A stretch of DNA of 64,000 nt from Torreya grandis (Eukaryota > Streptophyta > Pinopsida > Cupressales > Taxaceae): contig JARHVA010002126.1 in the NCBI GenBank assembly GCA_037957365.1, positions 2,378,501 to 2,442,500 of the forward strand, written 5' to 3'. A program made the position numbers and the translations under genes. The notes beneath the pieces are model-generated. The model saw only the letters and a list, made by a program, of their open reading frames with translations, ran no database searches and was not told the DNA's origin. Positions 33,719-44,850 of this stretch are shown here, piece by piece. How positions within the stretch are numbered: position 1 is the stretch's first letter; the number at the start of each line of letters is the position of its first letter.

Positions 33719-35275
33719 TCAAATTTGGGGAAGGTTGAGAATCCCTTGTTTAACAAGCTTTTCCAGTATAGACACGTAAGATTCTCTAAGAGGAGTATAT
33801 TGTCTTTGAACATATCTCTGCTGGAATTGACGAGTGGCGCTCTGAGATGTGGATGGTTCAGGTTGATTGGATGAAGAGGATGAAGGTCTAACGACCACAG
33901 CGTTAGCTAAAGCTTTAGACTTAGGATTTGATGATGAAGGTTTAGAAGAAGAAGAGTCATTAGTCTTAGAGTTGGGGTTCTTGCTCCACAACTTGACTTT
34001 ATTCTCCTTGATGGCACGTAATTCAAGTTTACGGGCCATCGTGAAGGCTTCGTCGAAAGTATGAAAGGTCTGAACCCTTAAAGTGGAAGAAATGTGTTTG
34101 GCGCAAGCTCGAGAGAATAGTTCAATAAGTTCAGTTTCAGGTAAGGAAAAGGAGATTTGATTGATGAGACCTCTCCAGTGAGCAATGAAGTCAGCTACTG
34201 ATTCATCCTCGAATTGGCAGATAGTGTAAAGGTCTGTGATTGAGACCTTCTTGGTGATGTTTATGGAGAAGTGGTCAAGAAAAAGCTGGGCTAGCTGTGT
34301 AAAGGTGAAGAGGGAATGGCTGGCAATTGAGTTGTACCAGTCAAGCGTAGCGCCAGAAAGGGACATAGGAAATGTGTGCAAGAGTAATGCGTCGTCATGG
34401 GTGATAAGGTAACAGGCATGTCTAAATGCCCATAAATGTTGCTGTGGGTCTTCCTTGCTTTGAAAGCGAGAAAATTTGGGAAGTTCCCACTGGTTGGGGT
34501 ATGGTCTAGTTGGAACAGAAGGATGAATAGGATCATTGCAAATTTGCTCGTATGAGAGAGCATTGCGTGAGCCAGAAATGGAAGTCTCTAAGCTAGACAT
34601 TTTATCCATCAGCATTTTGATGATATCTGCTGACAGATTGGTGGGTGGAGCGCCCCCTAGATTATAAGGCGCTTGAAAGATATTTGGAGGGGCATATGAC
34701 GTGGATGGTTGCATAGATGCAACGTATGGATAGCTGGTTATGGGAGCAAAAGTTGGGGCCAATGGCACTTGTGTTATGGGGTTGGTAGGCACAAGTTGGA
34801 TAGGGGCTGTCAAGGATGGTTGAGGAGTGGCTACGCTTGTTGACGGGTAAACGGTTACTCTTGTATTGATAGGTGCAAGAGTAGGGGGGATAGAGACTAG
34901 TAGATTTTGGAAAGGTGTGGGGTTTGGTTGAGTGATTTGAGGTTGAGGGAGTATCGGAACTCCCATGGAGGTAGGTTTAGATGGAGAGGTTACATTTTGA
35001 AGGTAAGACACGGTTGGGTTATTGGTAGAGGTGTTGTCTAGTGGCTGAATTGTAGGGGCTGTTGATGTGATTCTTGTGTCAACTAAAGAAGTCGGCATCC
35101 CATAGATTGGATTGCCTAGGGAGTCATGCGTTTGGCTATTCACGAGATAGTGTTGTAAGGCTTTGACGTTAAGGTCCAAGAATCATGCAAAATCTTGGTC
35201 CCCTTCTGGGACGATAGGAGTTTGAGGCGGGGTTGGGCAAATGGGAGTTCTTTCAGTCTCCAAGTTGAACTCCAT
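33719..35275 (-). pseudogene. gag: Gag of element D
   Basis: Capsid precursor. I choose the ATG at 35275 (MEFNLETER) because element A has a matching start (its ATG at 6736) and the frame flows into DFA-stop-FLDLNVKAL. The stop at 35183-35185 (TGA, probably from TGG) would otherwise suggest a start at 35179. Domains: N-terminal LDLNVKALQHYLVN, Pro/Thr-rich linker, then the retrotransposon capsid domain at about 34600-33980 with QICNDPIHPSVP, QWELPKFSRFQSKEDPQQHLWAFRHA, ATLDWYNSI and FEDESVADFIAHWRGLINQ. The frame ends with TGA at 33719. Confidence 0.88.
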
Positions 35276-36451
35276 TATAGACTGGTTGCAGATGGTGAAG
35301 GTGGAAGCAGTTGTTGGCTAGCGTGGTCAAGAAGGGCCTTGGTTTGACTGCGTGTCAAAACCATTCAAGGCAAGAAAGGGTCAGGTTTCAGAAAACTGTG
35401 TTCTGTCAGTCTCAGAAAACCAGAATGGATGTTTAAACAGGCAGAAAGTTGGATTTTAAGCTTGCTATTTTTGGAAAAAAGAAAATAGATAGAGACCAAC
35501 GTTGGTATAAAAACCGATGTCGGTGAAGAACTCTGTCGATGTCGGTCAGATGACTGATGCCGGTATAGAGAAGTTGCCGACGTCGGTTACAGGACCGATG
35601 TTGGTTACTGTGTTTTCCAGAAACTCAAAAAAAAAGTTTTTGGAAATGGAGAAGATGTCCTTACCAGCTCAAAAAAGGTAGATAAAAATAGAAAATATGA
35701 TGATGACAGACAAAGCCTAACGTTAAATCCCTAGAAACAATTTTATTAAGATCGTATGGCTTATGCCTTAATATGATGTTTGAGGAAGTTGGCTGTAAGA
35801 AGGGTCCTAGAATAGGTAAGGTAAAGATGGTTTCAGGTATGTTAAGGTGCTCAAAAGTCTGTATTAGCTTCTGTACAGGCCTGGTGCTAAGGAGCAAGCT
35901 CCCCTCACTTCATGATTCCAGTGGTTAGCTGGTTTTGCTTAGCCAAAATATACTTTCACTATAGTTTAGACTCTGCCAGAGAACAGAGTTGGCTTTCCCC
36001 TTGGTGGTGAAATCCAAGTAGGATTGCCGGGTTGGGTAAGGTATCCGCTGGGTGATGAAATCCCAGTCGGGCCTTGTCTCAAGTGAGTTTTATGTTTTAT
36101 TGAGTGCACGTGGTCTGGTAGTGTAACATCAAGTGATCTACGGTTTATTTCAATATGCGTTTTACTAATTACTAAGTGTGGACTAGAAAGATGCAAGAAA
36201 GCAAGAAATGGAATGCAGTAAGTTTTAAAATCTCAAATCAAAATATTGAATTGGAATGAAGACAAGTTGGAGAAAGGGTTGAAGAAAATGATTTTCTTAC
36301 TAGTCTAGAAAATGCAAGAAAAAGGAAGAAAAAGTTCTTTTTATTTCCTGCTTATGATTTTTTTTAGAAAAGAAGAAAGAAGTGAAGGTTAAGAAGCCTA
36401 ATGCAACTAAATGAACAAAGAAGAAAGGGAACCCAAGGAAGGCCCTAAAGG
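35276..36451 (-). other. 5' leader of element D
   Basis: Untranslated leader of about 1.2 kb between PBS and gag. It contains palindrome array D5 and purine-rich tracts (about 36300-36440). No coding sequence recognised. Confidence 0.65.
35495..35605. promoter_or_regulatory. Palindrome array D5 in 5' leader of D (6 units, 18/22-bp pitch)
   Basis: Units start at 35495 (ACCAACGTTGGT), 35513 (ACCGATGTCGGT), 35535, 35553, 35576 (GCCGACGTCGGT) and 35594, steps 18, 22, 18, 23 and 18. A TATAAAAA-like stretch lies between the first two units. It lies outside the LTRs, so the array arose or was kept independently there. Confidence 0.82.
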
Positions 36452-36473
36452 GGTCCCACCGGGCGTGCCAGAA
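36452..36473 (-). other. Primer-binding region of element D
   Basis: On the - strand, directly after the 5' LTR end AGAAACA: TTCTGGCACGCCCGGTGGGA. It corresponds to 5942-5963 of element A. tRNA not assigned. Confidence 0.8.
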
Positions 36474-36861
36474 TGTTTCTATTCAAATTTTGTTTTCAAT
36501 TTCAAGGGAGAGAATTAAGAAACTTAAGAAAGAATGGTCAAGGCTTGATGTGTACCTGGATAAAGTCTGCGCACCGTAATCCAGACGCTGTGAGTACTCC
36601 TCTTTGGCTATGGAGGAATGACACCTGCAAAGAAAAGAAGCTTGGACAAAAGAAGGCGTTAAATAGACAAATGGTGGGTTGTCAAGCGAAAGCTTGATCC
36701 CAGAAGTATGAAAACTTACTTAAGGGATATAAACCCACTAAACAATAGAAGGAAATGTCTGATAAATAACAGAATAATGAAGAACTCAAAGTGATAAAAG
36801 ATGGAAATATAAAGGAGAAGCAAAGACTTACTTGAAAGAAGCTGTCAGATTGATCACAGTC

Positions 36862-36953
36862 GCCAATGTCGGTAAGCCTACCGACGTCGATTGGTCAAGG
36901 TACCAACGTCGGTTCATATGCCGATGTCGGTTGGGGTAGTGACCGGCATCGGT
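36862..36953. promoter_or_regulatory. Palindrome array D1, 5' LTR (5 units, 18/22-bp pitch)
   Basis: Units start at 36862, 36880, 36902, 36920 and 36942 (steps 18, 22, 18, 22), for example ACCAACGTCGGT and GCCGATGTCGGT. In element orientation this array lies about 960-1050 bp into the LTR. Confidence 0.85.
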
Positions 36954-37537
36954 CGGGGCAAAGGTCTTTGGACGAAGTCTGGTTAAGTCTGTGGTCCGTG
37001 GACAGAGTTTGGTCAGGGTCTGGGTTTATTTGAGTAGTCTATGGATAGAGTCTGATCAGGGTTTTGGTATGTGGACAAAGTTTTGGGCTTGGTCGAATGG
37101 TCTGGGGTCTGAGTTTGAGAGTCTGGTTAAATGGGCAGAATGTATGATTCGATAGAGGACGGAGGAAACAGGGAAGATGGATAAGTCGAGATTCGGGTCT
37201 GGCTTGGTTAATAGTCTGGTCTAGGGAGATATTGTTTGAAAGCAAATAACTGAAAAGAGAATAAAAACACAGACAGTATACTTACCTGTGCCTTGTGGAA
37301 GGTGTGCTACTGATGATTCTTGTACCTGCTATTGATGTAGCCTGTGTGGAGAACCTGTTGCTGATGGAGAACCTTGAAGCTATTGCTGCACCTAAGGGAG
37401 AGATTGAGAGGCTTGATTGAGAGATTTCACAGACTGACAGATGGTTGAAGACTGAAGGATTCGTCAGTTGCTTCTGCAAATTAGCTGATTTCTCATTTCG
37501 AATCTCATCAAAGAGTTTGAAAAATTGGTTAAGTATA

Positions 37538-37588
37538 ACCGACATCGATGATTCCGTTGGCGTCGGTCGACACTTGGCCGATGTCGGC
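37538..37588. promoter_or_regulatory. Palindrome array D2, 5' LTR (3 units)
   Basis: Units start at 37538 (ACCGACATCGAT), 37556 (GTTGGCGTCGGT) and 37577 (GCCGATGTCGGC), steps 18 and 21, as in the 3' LTR. Confidence 0.8.
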
Positions 37589-37913
37589 AGGGTTAGAACG
37601 AGCAAAAAGAGCCACTAAGCCCGTTTCTCATCCGCCAAGTGCACTATCCATTGGAAAATGTTGAGGGTTGGGCTAAATATGCACGAGAGTTTGTTAGGCG
37701 GTTAGAAGAATTAGGAATAGATCTTGGGTGAGTCATAGGATAGGCATTAGTCCAAGGCGAGGTGTCCCAGGTGAGGTGTCATGGGTGATGTGTCCAAGGA
37801 GGGGGGTTAATTCAAAATAAATAAATTATTTTAAATTAGTAATTGTTAGGAATGGTTTAGGAATGGACTAAGGGGAAAGTGACCAAGGGTTAGACACTAT
37901 TTAGGTGTCTACA

Positions 37914-38111
37914 TCTTGATCCTAGAATTTTAGATAGAGCCCGAAAAGGGGAAGTGTTAGCCTCTTGGCTTGGAATGGGTCTAAAGAAGGGATGGGTTAA
38001 TCTTTTGGCTCCAGATTGAGCCTAAATAGAAGATTATTGCCCTCATGGGTTCTTGCCAGTGGAGTTATACCAGCATCAAGGATGTCACTTATTTTTAAGT
38101 GGGGGAGTCTA
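37914..38111 (+). repeat. End of element E internal region: minisatellite remainder and polypurine tract
   Basis: After the TCTTG duplication the TCTCTT-type repeat units of E resume (AGCCTCTTGGCTTGGAATGG and others) up to about 38045. AAGTGGGGGAGTC at 38098-38111 directly before the 3' LTR is the polypurine tract of E. Confidence 0.8.
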
Positions 38112-38804
38112 TGAGGGATGTGTTGCTTCAACATCCTTGACATCATTCACGTGTTTGGTCCATCTTGATCAAATGATTGGTGAGATTTCTTTGTGTATTG
38201 ATTTGGGTGAATGCAAGTTTAAAATTATCAAAGTGGTGAAAAATGAATCAATGTGAAGCTGGAGTGTCAGTCTTGAGTTTATGTAGACCATGGGCATGTG
38301 TCCGTGCAAGCCTTGTGTGGGTGTTTGTGAGAAGTTCTGTGGTCTCAAATTTCATGAAGCAGGGGTGGGTTTGTCCTAGGCAGAGAGTGATCAGACCTGG
38401 GGAGGGAATTATTCATTGTAATCATACGAGTGGTTTCAAGCATTATTAGTTGAGCCCAACTTGGTGGTTGTTGTGTATGTTAGCCCATTGGCCTATTTAT
38501 TTTACTTTAGACCAGATTGTCCTGAAGAGTTAATAAAACACATGTTACTCCTAGTTTTTTGCATTATGTGAATGCTCATGTGTGTTGGGCTGATTTCTTG
38601 ATCTTTGCAAGTGTGTGTTTGTCTTTTCGCTACTAATCCTTTATTCATACAAGTTGTTGTCCACTATGTTTTTGGGTTGCTTGTGTAGGTAAACACTAAA
38701 AGAGTAGTCTATAGTTTCTATGAATCTTGTCGTAATGAGGGATTCCAATAAGAATAAGCGGTGCCGCACAACCCAGCTGGCTCTAGAGAGCTAGCCCTAT
38801 GACA
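38112..38804 (+). repeat. Element E 3' LTR
   Basis: Starts TATGAGGGATGTGTTGC and ends CTAGCCCTATGACA, followed by CTATG, the near-duplicate of TTATG at 16778-16782. About 11% different from the 5' LTR by eye. Confidence 0.88.
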
Positions 38805-40457
38805 CTATGCCTATTGACCCACCACCTATACCCATCTATCTAAGTACAAACACTACCCACTACCCTTGTGTAGCTAAATTGGCTCCCCCTGCTAAGCTAT
38901 CCCTATACTCACCCCATCAAAGGTCATTCAAACACTATGCCAAGAGAATAACCTCATAGTATCATAGCTCCTCCACTATATCTAGGGACCATGTTGTAGG
39001 GGTAAAATTAGGTGGTGATACCTATCCTTATATTGTTTCTCCTCCTCTCTACTATAGAGAGTCCCTTTCCTAAATCACAAAGTCTAGAGAGGTCCTGGCC
39101 TGATCCCTCTCCCTTATGACAGTAGCAAGTTGACCCTATAAGGTCACAACTTGGCCTTGTAATGTGACAATTTGGCCCTGTAATATGACAATTTAGCCCT
39201 GTAATGTGGCCACCTATCCTTGTAAAACTTGTACCTATCCATGTGTTATGGTAACAACTACCCCTACCTATCCATCATGCCCAACTGGATTTATGGCCAT
39301 TAGCCTTGCACCTCCATTATCTCCACCAATGTCTATAATTGCATATATGAGCTAATACCATACCATATATTTGTCTATGAATTTGGCATCATCTATTAGA
39401 GCCCTAGCTAGCAGTTCCTCATACACACTATCTAATAATGTAAGAACAAGATATGGGTCTGGTAAGAGGATCTCTAAGTCCTCTCTCCTATACCTAGGGA
39501 ATGGGCCTAGAATGCCCTGTACCAAATGAAACTATCAACATACCCTATTAAATAGAATCAGCTCCACCTCTTCATCTCACCTACCAAGTATCCATCTATA
39601 AATCTAGAGGGAGAGTGTTTGTGTCTTATACCCTAGCCATACTAAAAACTAGAGGTATGGCCTCTATGTGATATCTTTGACCACTAGAGCACCTAGTGTA
39701 CCCCTGAACCACTCCACATCATGAGCACCACTTCCTCCATTTGATGTATAAAAATCACCCTACATCACATGAAGCCAATGGGGAAGTCAATCTATGTATA
39801 GTTGGCCCATGATAAACCTACTAGCCTTAACACCCCAATATACTCATAGGCCTAGTAATGTAAAACTGGGTCAACACTGATACCATACCTCTTGTGGTCC
39901 CTAAACCCCCATATCTCCCTATATATCTATACCAGTAAGATAAGAACCCAACCAAATACCTTTTGACCTAGTAGTAGCTTGACCAAAACCCCCAGTTGTA
40001 AATAAGGAAATCTCTCACTGTTTGAGTCAAGAAGCCCAAAACAAGTCACAGTAATCATGAGCATGGTCATGAGTCTCCTCTTAATTGGAGACCTATAATA
40101 CAATTTCATATACCTAAATCCCCCAATGTGTCATCTAACTTGATCTTTATCATATCCATATAAGAGTTTGACATGATCATCGCACTCCTCATACTCGATA
40201 TGGTAGAACAGATTGCCATACAATGTAAGTCAAGTGATTTATGCAGATCCTCAAGAAGAATGGTTATCTCACTAGTCAGAAGTAGGAAGGTGTTCATAGC
40301 ATGATCCCATCTCTTAATGAGTTCTATGGCCATAGATGCTTCCCAAGGCACATATTGTTAGAACCTCATAGCTCCCAACCCTACCTCATCCATATGGGCC
40401 TAGTCAGCTAGGGTCATCCCCTACTAAATATCTATAAAGATCCTAAGGATTTGATCC
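38805..40457 (-). pseudogene. Antisense PMD pseudogene of element A (main part)
   Basis: On the strand opposite to gag-pol of A. From right to left: IELIKRWDHAMNTF (near 40300), SEITILLEDLHKSLDL, then ERFPYLQLGVLVKLLLGQKVFGW (near 40000), IYREIWGF, and an HY-stop-AYEYIGV segment (near 39860), matching HYWAYEHIVV in D. Later parts match more weakly, through many stops and shifts. Identity to D in the first block is about half. Element E cut its 3' end and F inserted just upstream of its 5' end. Its presence in A and D at the same place and orientation argues that the antisense gene is an ancestral part of this element family. Confidence 0.8.
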
Positions 40458-40931
40458 TATTAGTGTAGGTTTTTATTTTTCCCTATTTATTAATTAGGGA
40501 AATTGTATTTCTTGTGCATACATGGAGTTTTCCTACATTTGTGGGATAGGCTAGCTTATGTGGAGGTGTGTGTCATAGATGTGTCATAAGTGTCATAAGA
40601 ATGTCATAAATAACTCCCTTGATGAGAGTTACTTCTCTATTCTTAGCACCTTGTCACCACCTTTCGTGGAGGAGTTACAGTCTATTCTTGGGGTGCCTTG
40701 TCCACCTTTTGTGGAGGAGTTACTTACGTACTCTCCTATATATATTCCTCACTTTGGCCATCTCATGTTAAAAAATCAGATTTTGGTTTTCTCCATTTTG
40801 TCTTGTGCAATTTATCTTCTTGTGTAATTTTCAAATTGCTTTAGCATCTATGTGGTGTGCACTTGCTTCATCTCGTGTGATCACGTCTCCATTGCAATCA
40901 TGTTATCTGGATTCTGGAAACAACTCTGATA
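40458..40931 (+). repeat. Element F 5' LTR
   Basis: Starts TATTAGTGTAGG, ends AACTCTGATA, directly followed by the PBS. It contains short internal repeats of GTGTCATA near 40575-40610 and two copies of a GTGGAGGAGTTAC segment (near 40664 and 40711). Confidence 0.92.
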
Positions 40932-40948
40932 TGGTATTAGAGCAAACC
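40932..40948 (+). other. Primer-binding site of element F
   Basis: TGGTATTAGAGCAAACC, one change from the TGGTATCAGAGC core complementary to initiator methionine tRNA. Confidence 0.85.
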
Positions 40949-42203
40949 TAGTAATCGTGTGTCTAGTTATGCTTTTAGTTTATTTTGAACTCAAGAGGAG
41001 TAGAGTTCTCTTTTTTTTTATTTCTATAGCTGATCTAAAATTTAAAAAAAAACTTTCAATATCATTTCTGGGATCATTTCTTGCATCTTGGGATCCTTGG
41101 CCTTTGGTGTCTTGGCTGTCTTCACTTCAGGGCTTGGTTTAGCAGTTAGCTTGGGCATCATTGTTGTGTGGAGCAGCAGAGGGAGGAGTAACACTCAGCA
41201 GTAGTCAACACTCACATAGTCCACACCAAGCTTCTGCATTCTGTGCCAACCTTCTTCTAGTCTGCGCCTAGCTTCTGCTCAGTAGTCAACTTTGCGCCAC
41301 ACTCCTTCCAACAAGGTGCCTTCAGTTCTGCCATGCCACAATTCTTTCTCCAAAAAGGTGCCATCAGTCGTATGGTTTCTAGCAGGTCTACATTTTTTTG
41401 TCATTTTTGCAAGTTAAATTCTAGACTGTGCCTTTTTGGCGCCCCTTCCTTACTTGGCATCCCATGTGGCGCCCCTTGGACACTTGGCAATCCTTCATTC
41501 TGTCTATACTTGATTTGTTTTCAGTTTAAAATTGACTTGTAAAACAAAATTCAGTCAATTTGACTGAATATTTAGTTTTTTAGATAGTTTTAAAAATTGG
41601 GGGTTTCTCATTTAAAACTTGTATCTTCAACCTACGAAGACGAAGGGTAAGGCCCGGGTTGGTGGGAGGCCAATTCCCCCTCACACAAACCTCCTTTGGA
41701 TTCCTCATTCTGTGCTAAATCTAACAAGTGGTTGGAAGGCCACTTTCTCTCTCATAATAGACATTTTTTAATGTTTTAGTGCTTTTTTTGCAAAAATACT
41801 AGTTTACGAAAAAATTGAACCTTTAATATCTTGCAAACGGTAGCTCGGATTTGGGTGCCATTTTTTGCAAAAGTGCTTGTAATTCAATTCTCCATAGCAG
41901 AGGATTTTTATTTGTCAAAAATTTAATAGTTTATAAAGTACCTAAAATTTGGATCTCTCAGGATGCATTGTCGGCTGAGTTTGACGTCTTGTTTGCTTTA
42001 GTCTTGCACTAATTGCTCTAAGATGCATTCTCAACTGATTCTGACGTCTTTTGAGCATGCACTTGCATATTTGGGGGGGGGCTCAATATTTTGGGGGGGG
42101 GGTGTGATTGCTTTTCACAACTTGCAAATCTTTGATTTCATTCTTCTTTTTGCATAATTTCACAACTTGCAATCAACACAACTTCACCTAAATTCAGCTA
42201 AAA
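40949..42203 (+). other. 5' leader of element F
   Basis: Non-coding leader of about 1.25 kb. Two G-runs, G9 and G10, lie at 42073-42102 separated by CTCAATATTTT. No protein match. Confidence 0.65.
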
Positions 42204-43150
42204 ATGGATTCTTTTAAAGTTAAACCCCTAACACCGTTCAACTATCATGAATGGAAAGTTAATCATTCTTAGAAGCAAAGTGTTGTATAGGATCACCATG
42301 GGTACTGATGTAGAACCCAACATTGACACTGAAAAGGTCAAGTGGTACAACTGTAGTGATGAAGCCTATGGATTACTAAGCTTGTGTATGTCTCCAGAAC
42401 TTCTCTTTCATTTAGAATCCTCCAAGACTCCCAATGACATATGGGACACCTTAGAAAACTTATTTGAGAAGCTTGATGAGATGAGAGGTCATGAGTTCGA
42501 AAACAAACTCATTTATCATAAGTCTAAGTCATATCAAACTTGACACCCTGCAAGACTTCTTCACTAAGTTTAAGGCCCTTAGATTACAATTGAAAGAATG
42601 TGGGATAGATAAGAAAGATGATCAACTCATACTTTCTATTCTCGCAAAGTTAGGTCCAAGCTATTTAGTCTTTATCTCCACTTTCCATGCCACAAAAAGT
42701 GCCCTTGGCACTACATGGAAAATGCCTTCTTTGGATTCACTCATTGCCGACTTGAATAGGGAGCAAGATAAGCTAATTCAAATGGGCACAATGAAGTCTA
42801 CTCAACCCCAAGCTTTGATAGCTGGAAATGGTAAGGATAAGACTTCAACAAAGGAGAAGAAGAAGAAGAACAAGGACCAGGACCAGGAAAAGAAGAAAGA
42901 AAACACCAATCCTACCAAAAACAACACTGAGTCTTCATCCTCCATGCTAAACCTAAGAAGGAGAAGGTTAAGTGTGCCTATTGTAAAAAGATAGGGCATG
43001 ATGAACACAAATGCATAAAGAAACAAATAGATCACCTAACTCATCTTCTAGAGAAGAATAACATAGGTGTTCCTGAGTCCATCAAGCAAAATTCATCTAC
43101 CCAAGATTCCACCAAGGCAAAAGGCAAGGGTAAGGAGAAAGAAAAGGGCA
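42204..43150 (+). pseudogene. gag: Gag pseudogene of element F
   Basis: Copia Gag. Start ATG at 42204 (MDSFKVKPLTPFNYHEWK). A one-base shift near 42260 moves to the frame of LRSKVLYRITMGTDVEPN, then CSDEAYGLL, LFHLES and WDTLENLFEKLDEMRGHEFENKLI, and a second shift near 42520 leads to FFTKFKALRLQLKECGI and a Lys/Glu-rich stretch. The zinc knuckle CAYCKKIGHDEHKC (near 42978-43015) is intact in sequence. Confidence 0.88.
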
Positions 43151-43570
43151 AGGCCCTTGTAGCTACTACAACTTCTACAACATCATGGCTCATTGATTTA
43201 GGTGCTTCTCACCACATGGGCTCTTCACTAGTTGAGTTTCCATCTTTAGAGCCTTGTAGCATGACTTCAATTAGTTTGGGTGATGACACATCAATTTCTA
43301 TTGCAGGGAGAAGGTCAGTTGAAATGAAAGGAGGAACATTCAATAATGTTCTAAGTATTTCTTCTTTTTCAACCAATCTCCTATTAGTGTACCAAATCAC
43401 TCACATTGGTCAGGGCATGAGAGTTGAGTTTTCACCAGATTCAGTGGCTATCAGGGAGTTGCATAGTGATACTACAGTGGCAGTGGGTAGGGCAGATCAC
43501 CAAGCTAGGTTATACACCTTCTCACATTTTGCATCAGATTCTTCTCCAACAACATTGCTAACTCATTCAG
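43151..43570 (+). pseudogene. Protease pseudogene of element F
   Basis: Copia aspartic protease; WLIDLGASHHMGSS has Leu where D-S-G has Ser, so the active site is changed. The frame continues through the pre-integrase region to LWHERFSHLNYRYLEQL near 43590-43640. Confidence 0.8.
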
Positions 43571-44850
43571 ATGGAGTTAGAAAATTATGGCATGAGCGGT
43601 TTAGCCACCTTAACTACCGATACCTTGAACAACTTTGTAAAAATGACATGGTCATTTTCTTGCCTCATATCTAATTCTCAAAAGGACTTTGCAAGGGGTG
43701 CACTTAGGAAGCATCTTGAAGCAAAACATGAGAAAAGCAAAGCTTGGAGGGCTTCACAACCTTTGGAGTTAGTCTATAGTGATGTATCGGGACCCTTTCC
43801 TAAACCATCTTTCACAAGGGCCAAGTACATCCTTATTTTCATTGATGATTTCTCTAGGTACACTTGGATATATTTTCTCAAACAAAAGTCTGAAGTGTTT
43901 GAAAATTTTCTAAACTTCAAGGCTCTTGTTGAGAAATAAAGTGAGAAATCCATCAAGGTTCTTCGAACTGATAATGGAGGGGAGTATGTTAGCATCAGGT
44001 TTGAGTAGTTTTGCACCACAGAGGAGATTGATTTGCAGTGCACGGTCACTTACAATCCTTCACAAAATGGGGTTGCAGAATGCAAAAATAGGTTCTTGAA
44101 AGAGATGGGTAGCTGTATGATTCACTCCAAATCCTTAGCACCATAATACTACGCTGAAGCCATCAATTTTGCTTGCTACATTAAAAATAGGGTTCCTCAC
44201 AAAGCTTTAAAAGGGATAACACCCTTTAAAGCTTGGCATAAAAGGAAACCTGATGTTGAGCACCTTAGGGTTTTCAGATCCCCAACCATGGCCCGTGTTC
44301 TGAAGAAGAAATGCAAAGCTATGGAACATCAATCCAAGCCTTACATCTTTATAGGATATCCAGATGGTATTAAAGGATATGGCCTTATAGATCCAGTCAC
44401 TCATGAGTTGTTCATCGAGAGAAGTGTCCACTTTCAGGATAGTCTTAGAGACGCAACACTTGACACTTCTTCTCCCTCATCGGATCTACTTCTTCATTAT
44501 GATTCATCATCAGATTTAGATCAGCCACAACAGGTTCTCAAGCCAGAGACATCTTCTTCTTCTTTGAGTTCAGACAGCGAGGACAATGATGCAGAGTCAT
44601 CCACCTCTAGTCAATCAGAGGATGAGGAGTTAGCACCTGACTCGCCCACTTTCAGGCCACTTTGGGCCAGACAAACATTTGAGAGTGATGGCACTTGGGT
44701 AGGAGATCCTGCAGATGACATACATACTAGGGGGACTTTTAGAGAGATTCACATGCCTTCTTTGCTTCAGTTTTGGATCCACATACTTTTTGAGAGTTAT
44801 TTGGGTTACCTGAGTGGGATAGTGCTATGGAGGAAGAATATTCTTCCTTA
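43571..44850 (+). pseudogene. Integrase pseudogene of element F
   Basis: GAG-pre-integrase segment, then SDVSGPFPKPSF (first Asp; 43770-43815), YILIFIDDFSRYTWIYF, a stop after ALVEK, VLRTDNGGEY (second Asp, near 43957-43990), PSQNGVAECKNRF with the catalytic Glu, and KALKGITPFKAWHKRKPDVEHLRVF. A Ser/Asp/Glu-rich linker follows (44460-44660). Three or four in-frame stops are present. Confidence 0.88.

Larger units (their letters stand above)
20357..37913 (-). mobile_element. Element D: 17.6-kb Tat-type Ty3/gypsy retrotransposon with antisense PMD gene
   Basis: LTRs of 1439 bp (20357-21795) and 1440 bp (36474-37913) with TG...CA ends, a perfect TCTTG duplication (20352-20356 and 37914-37918), PBS beside the right LTR and PPT beside the left LTR. 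Transcription runs right to left. Order on the - strand: Gag, linker, protease, RT, degenerate RNase H, archaeal-type RNase H, integrase. On the + strand between integrase and the 3' LTR lies a PMD pseudogene. The LTRs differ by about 4-5% by eye, mostly C/T and G/A changes. It sits in the minisatellite of E. Confidence 0.92.
36474..37913 (-). repeat. Element D 5' LTR
   Basis: 1440 bp, element orientation TGTAGACACC...AGAAACA, followed outward by the TCTTG duplication at 37914-37918. It carries palindrome arrays at 36862-36953 and 37538-37588 with the same unit steps as the 3' LTR. Confidence 0.95.
16783..38804 (+). mobile_element. Element E: gag-only LTR retrotransposon containing element D
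   Basis: Direct LTRs of 694 bp (16783-17476) and 693 bp (38112-38804), flanked by TTATG on the left and CTATG on the right. The internal part, without D, is about 3.1 kb and encodes only Gag with a zinc knuckle. No protease, RT, RNase H or integrase motif is visible. This matches the TR-GAG type of non-autonomous plant retrotransposon (established class). It sits in the antisense PMD gene of A. The LTRs differ at roughly 11% of sites by eye, so it is younger than A and older than D. Confidence 0.85.
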
